Of a stretch of DNA of 58,283 bases, positions 57,960 to 58,283 are shown in pieces. The notes beneath the pieces are model-generated. The model had not been told where the DNA came from and ran no database searches. It saw nothing but the letters and a program-made list of their open reading frames with translations. Each line of letters starts with the position of its first letter. Position 1 is the first letter of the stretch. The stretch is from an uncultured Bacteroidales bacterium (GTDB lineage Bacteria; Bacteroidota; Bacteroidia; Bacteroidales; FEN-979), in NCBI GenBank assembly GCA_903875045.1, contig CAIQUS010000238.1, positions 1 through 58,283 on the forward strand. Reading direction: 5' to 3'. Position numbers and translations under genes: made by a program.

Positions 57960-58070
57960 TCGGCGACGACATACTCTCCCACAAAAACTGCAGTACCATC
58001 TGCGCTAGTGGGCTTAACGACTCTGTTCGGAAAGGGAAGAGGTGAACACCACTGCTATAGTCACCGTAAG
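57960..58070 (-). rRNA. rrf: 5S ribosomal RNA
   Basis: The reverse strand carries the conserved 5S core: GACTATAGCAGTGGTG near the 5' end, CACCTCTTCCC, CCGAACAGAGTCGTTAAGCCC, GATGGTACTGCAG and the 3' GTGGGAGAGTATGTCGTCGCCGA. The 5' and 3' ends pair (GGTGAC with GTCGCC). The length is about 110 nt, with ends good to a few bases. It is followed by an intrinsic terminator. Confidence 0.95.
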
Positions 58071-58082
58071 ATCTTTGTCTAG

Positions 58083-58102
58083 CTACAGACTAAAGTCTGT
58101 AG
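58083..58102. repeat. Perfect palindrome in the 23S-5S spacer
   Basis: CTACAGACT pairs perfectly with AGTCTGTAG around a 2-nt AA centre. Length (20 bp), symmetry and the central ACTAAAGT resemble the REP-like palindromes in the riboflavin operon, though the arms differ and it lacks the CAATAGAT tail. It may also work as an rRNA processing hairpin. Confidence 0.6.
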
Positions 58103-58157
58103 TGTGACGTGTATCATACGACATATAAGGAAAGAAAACACAACGATTAATTAAAAG

Positions 58158-58283
58158 CTTGTCATAGAAGAAAGCTTACGGGTAATTAGTACTACTCGGC
58201 TATGACATTACTGCCTTTAGACCTGTAGCCTATCAACGTCGTGGTCTACGACGACCCTTAAAGGAAACCTCATCTTGGGCTGA
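58158..58283 (-). rRNA. rrl: 23S ribosomal RNA, 3' end (partial)
   Basis: The last ~125 nt of 23S rRNA on the reverse strand, continuing past the right edge of the window. Conserved blocks include GCCCAAGATGAGGTTTCC, AAGGGTCGTCGTAGACCACGA, CGTTGATAGGCTACAGGT and GCCGAGTAGTACTAATTACCC. The 3' end lies about 80 bp before the 5S gene. 16S and any spacer tRNAs would lie to the right, outside the window. Confidence 0.93.

Noticed and set aside
1-58283. Many open frames of 60-200 codons lying opposite or within longer genes (for example 5450-6046, 6228-6818, 31759-32274, 32902-33435)
   Set aside because: They are antisense or out-of-frame to strongly recognised genes such as ribBA, ribE and ppdK, and show no domain or signal of their own.
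1-58283. tRNA genes or an integrated mobile element
   Set aside because: No cloverleaf-like sequence, integrase, transposase, phage or conjugation gene was recognised; only the REP-like palindromes hint at past mobility.

Overview
This window is a chromosomal segment from a Bacteroidota bacterium, most likely an environmental anaerobe or facultative anaerobe of class Bacteroidia. The evidence is several proteins with type IX secretion (T9SS) C-terminal sorting domains, PorP/SprF and PorE-like OmpA proteins, TonB receptors with carboxypeptidase-like N-terminal domains, DUF4249 and DUF4476 proteins, a Porin_10-type porin and TAnnTTTG promoter boxes. The [FeFe]-hydrogenase maturase HydF and pyruvate phosphate dikinase suggest a fermentative or anaerobic lifestyle. 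No phage, transposase, CRISPR array or tRNA was seen.

Layout, left to right. (1) 1-4.3 kb: a repeat-rich spacer, N-carbamoylputrescine amidase, a T9SS cargo protein and a TPR/PD40/OmpA envelope protein. (2) 4.3-8.5 kb: a complete riboflavin operon read leftward (ribD, ribE, ribBA, ribH), headed by an FMN riboswitch with a downstream terminator and interrupted by REP-like palindromes. (3) 8.5-18.8 kb: a large T9SS cargo, a divergent SDR, then a leftward run of dapD, a GT9 glycosyltransferase, tsaC, a TonB receptor, a DUF4249 lipoprotein and hydF. (4) 18.8-22.4 kb: ruvX, def and a TPR lipoprotein face convergent folP-cdaA (folate and c-di-AMP synthesis). (5) 22.5-26 kb: a three-gene metal-related unit (HYC_CC_PP-like protein, TonB receptor, secreted HMA protein). 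(6) 26-29.2 kb: a signalling locus with a canonical receiver, a TPR/transmembrane/LuxR-type regulator, a pseudo-receiver that has lost all its catalytic residues, and a small unknown ORF. (7) 29.3-34.7 kb: a GMC oxidoreductase, PPDK with an Ala/Lys-rich tail and a peptidoglycan glycosyltransferase. (8) 34.7-45 kb: two DUF4476 paralogues and a tight T9SS module (type B cargo, PorP/SprF, PorE-like OmpA protein, YCF48-repeat cargo). (9) 45-50.7 kb: a two-gene saccharopine pathway, a TerB-DnaJ protein, a VanX-type dipeptidase and an OYE-family flavoenzyme. (10) 50.8-57.9 kb: a secreted cupredoxin/BACON protein, a GH29-GH95 fucosidase-type pair and a putative porin. (11) 57.9-58.3 kb: the 3' end of a leftward rRNA operon (23S end and 5S) with its terminator.

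The most unusual feature of the window is its intergenic DNA. At least ten unrelated families of short tandem repeats (units of about 7-12 bp) fill spacers. In places they reach into gene ends, as at the ruvX stop codon, or create false N-terminal extensions, as for ribD and the cargo gene ending at 1227. A separate family of roughly 20-bp palindromes with a core like GCTAAAGC sits in the riboflavin operon and after the TonB receptor gene, and a similar palindrome lies between 23S and 5S rRNA. Functional statements below come from reading motifs and from family knowledge; no database search was possible.
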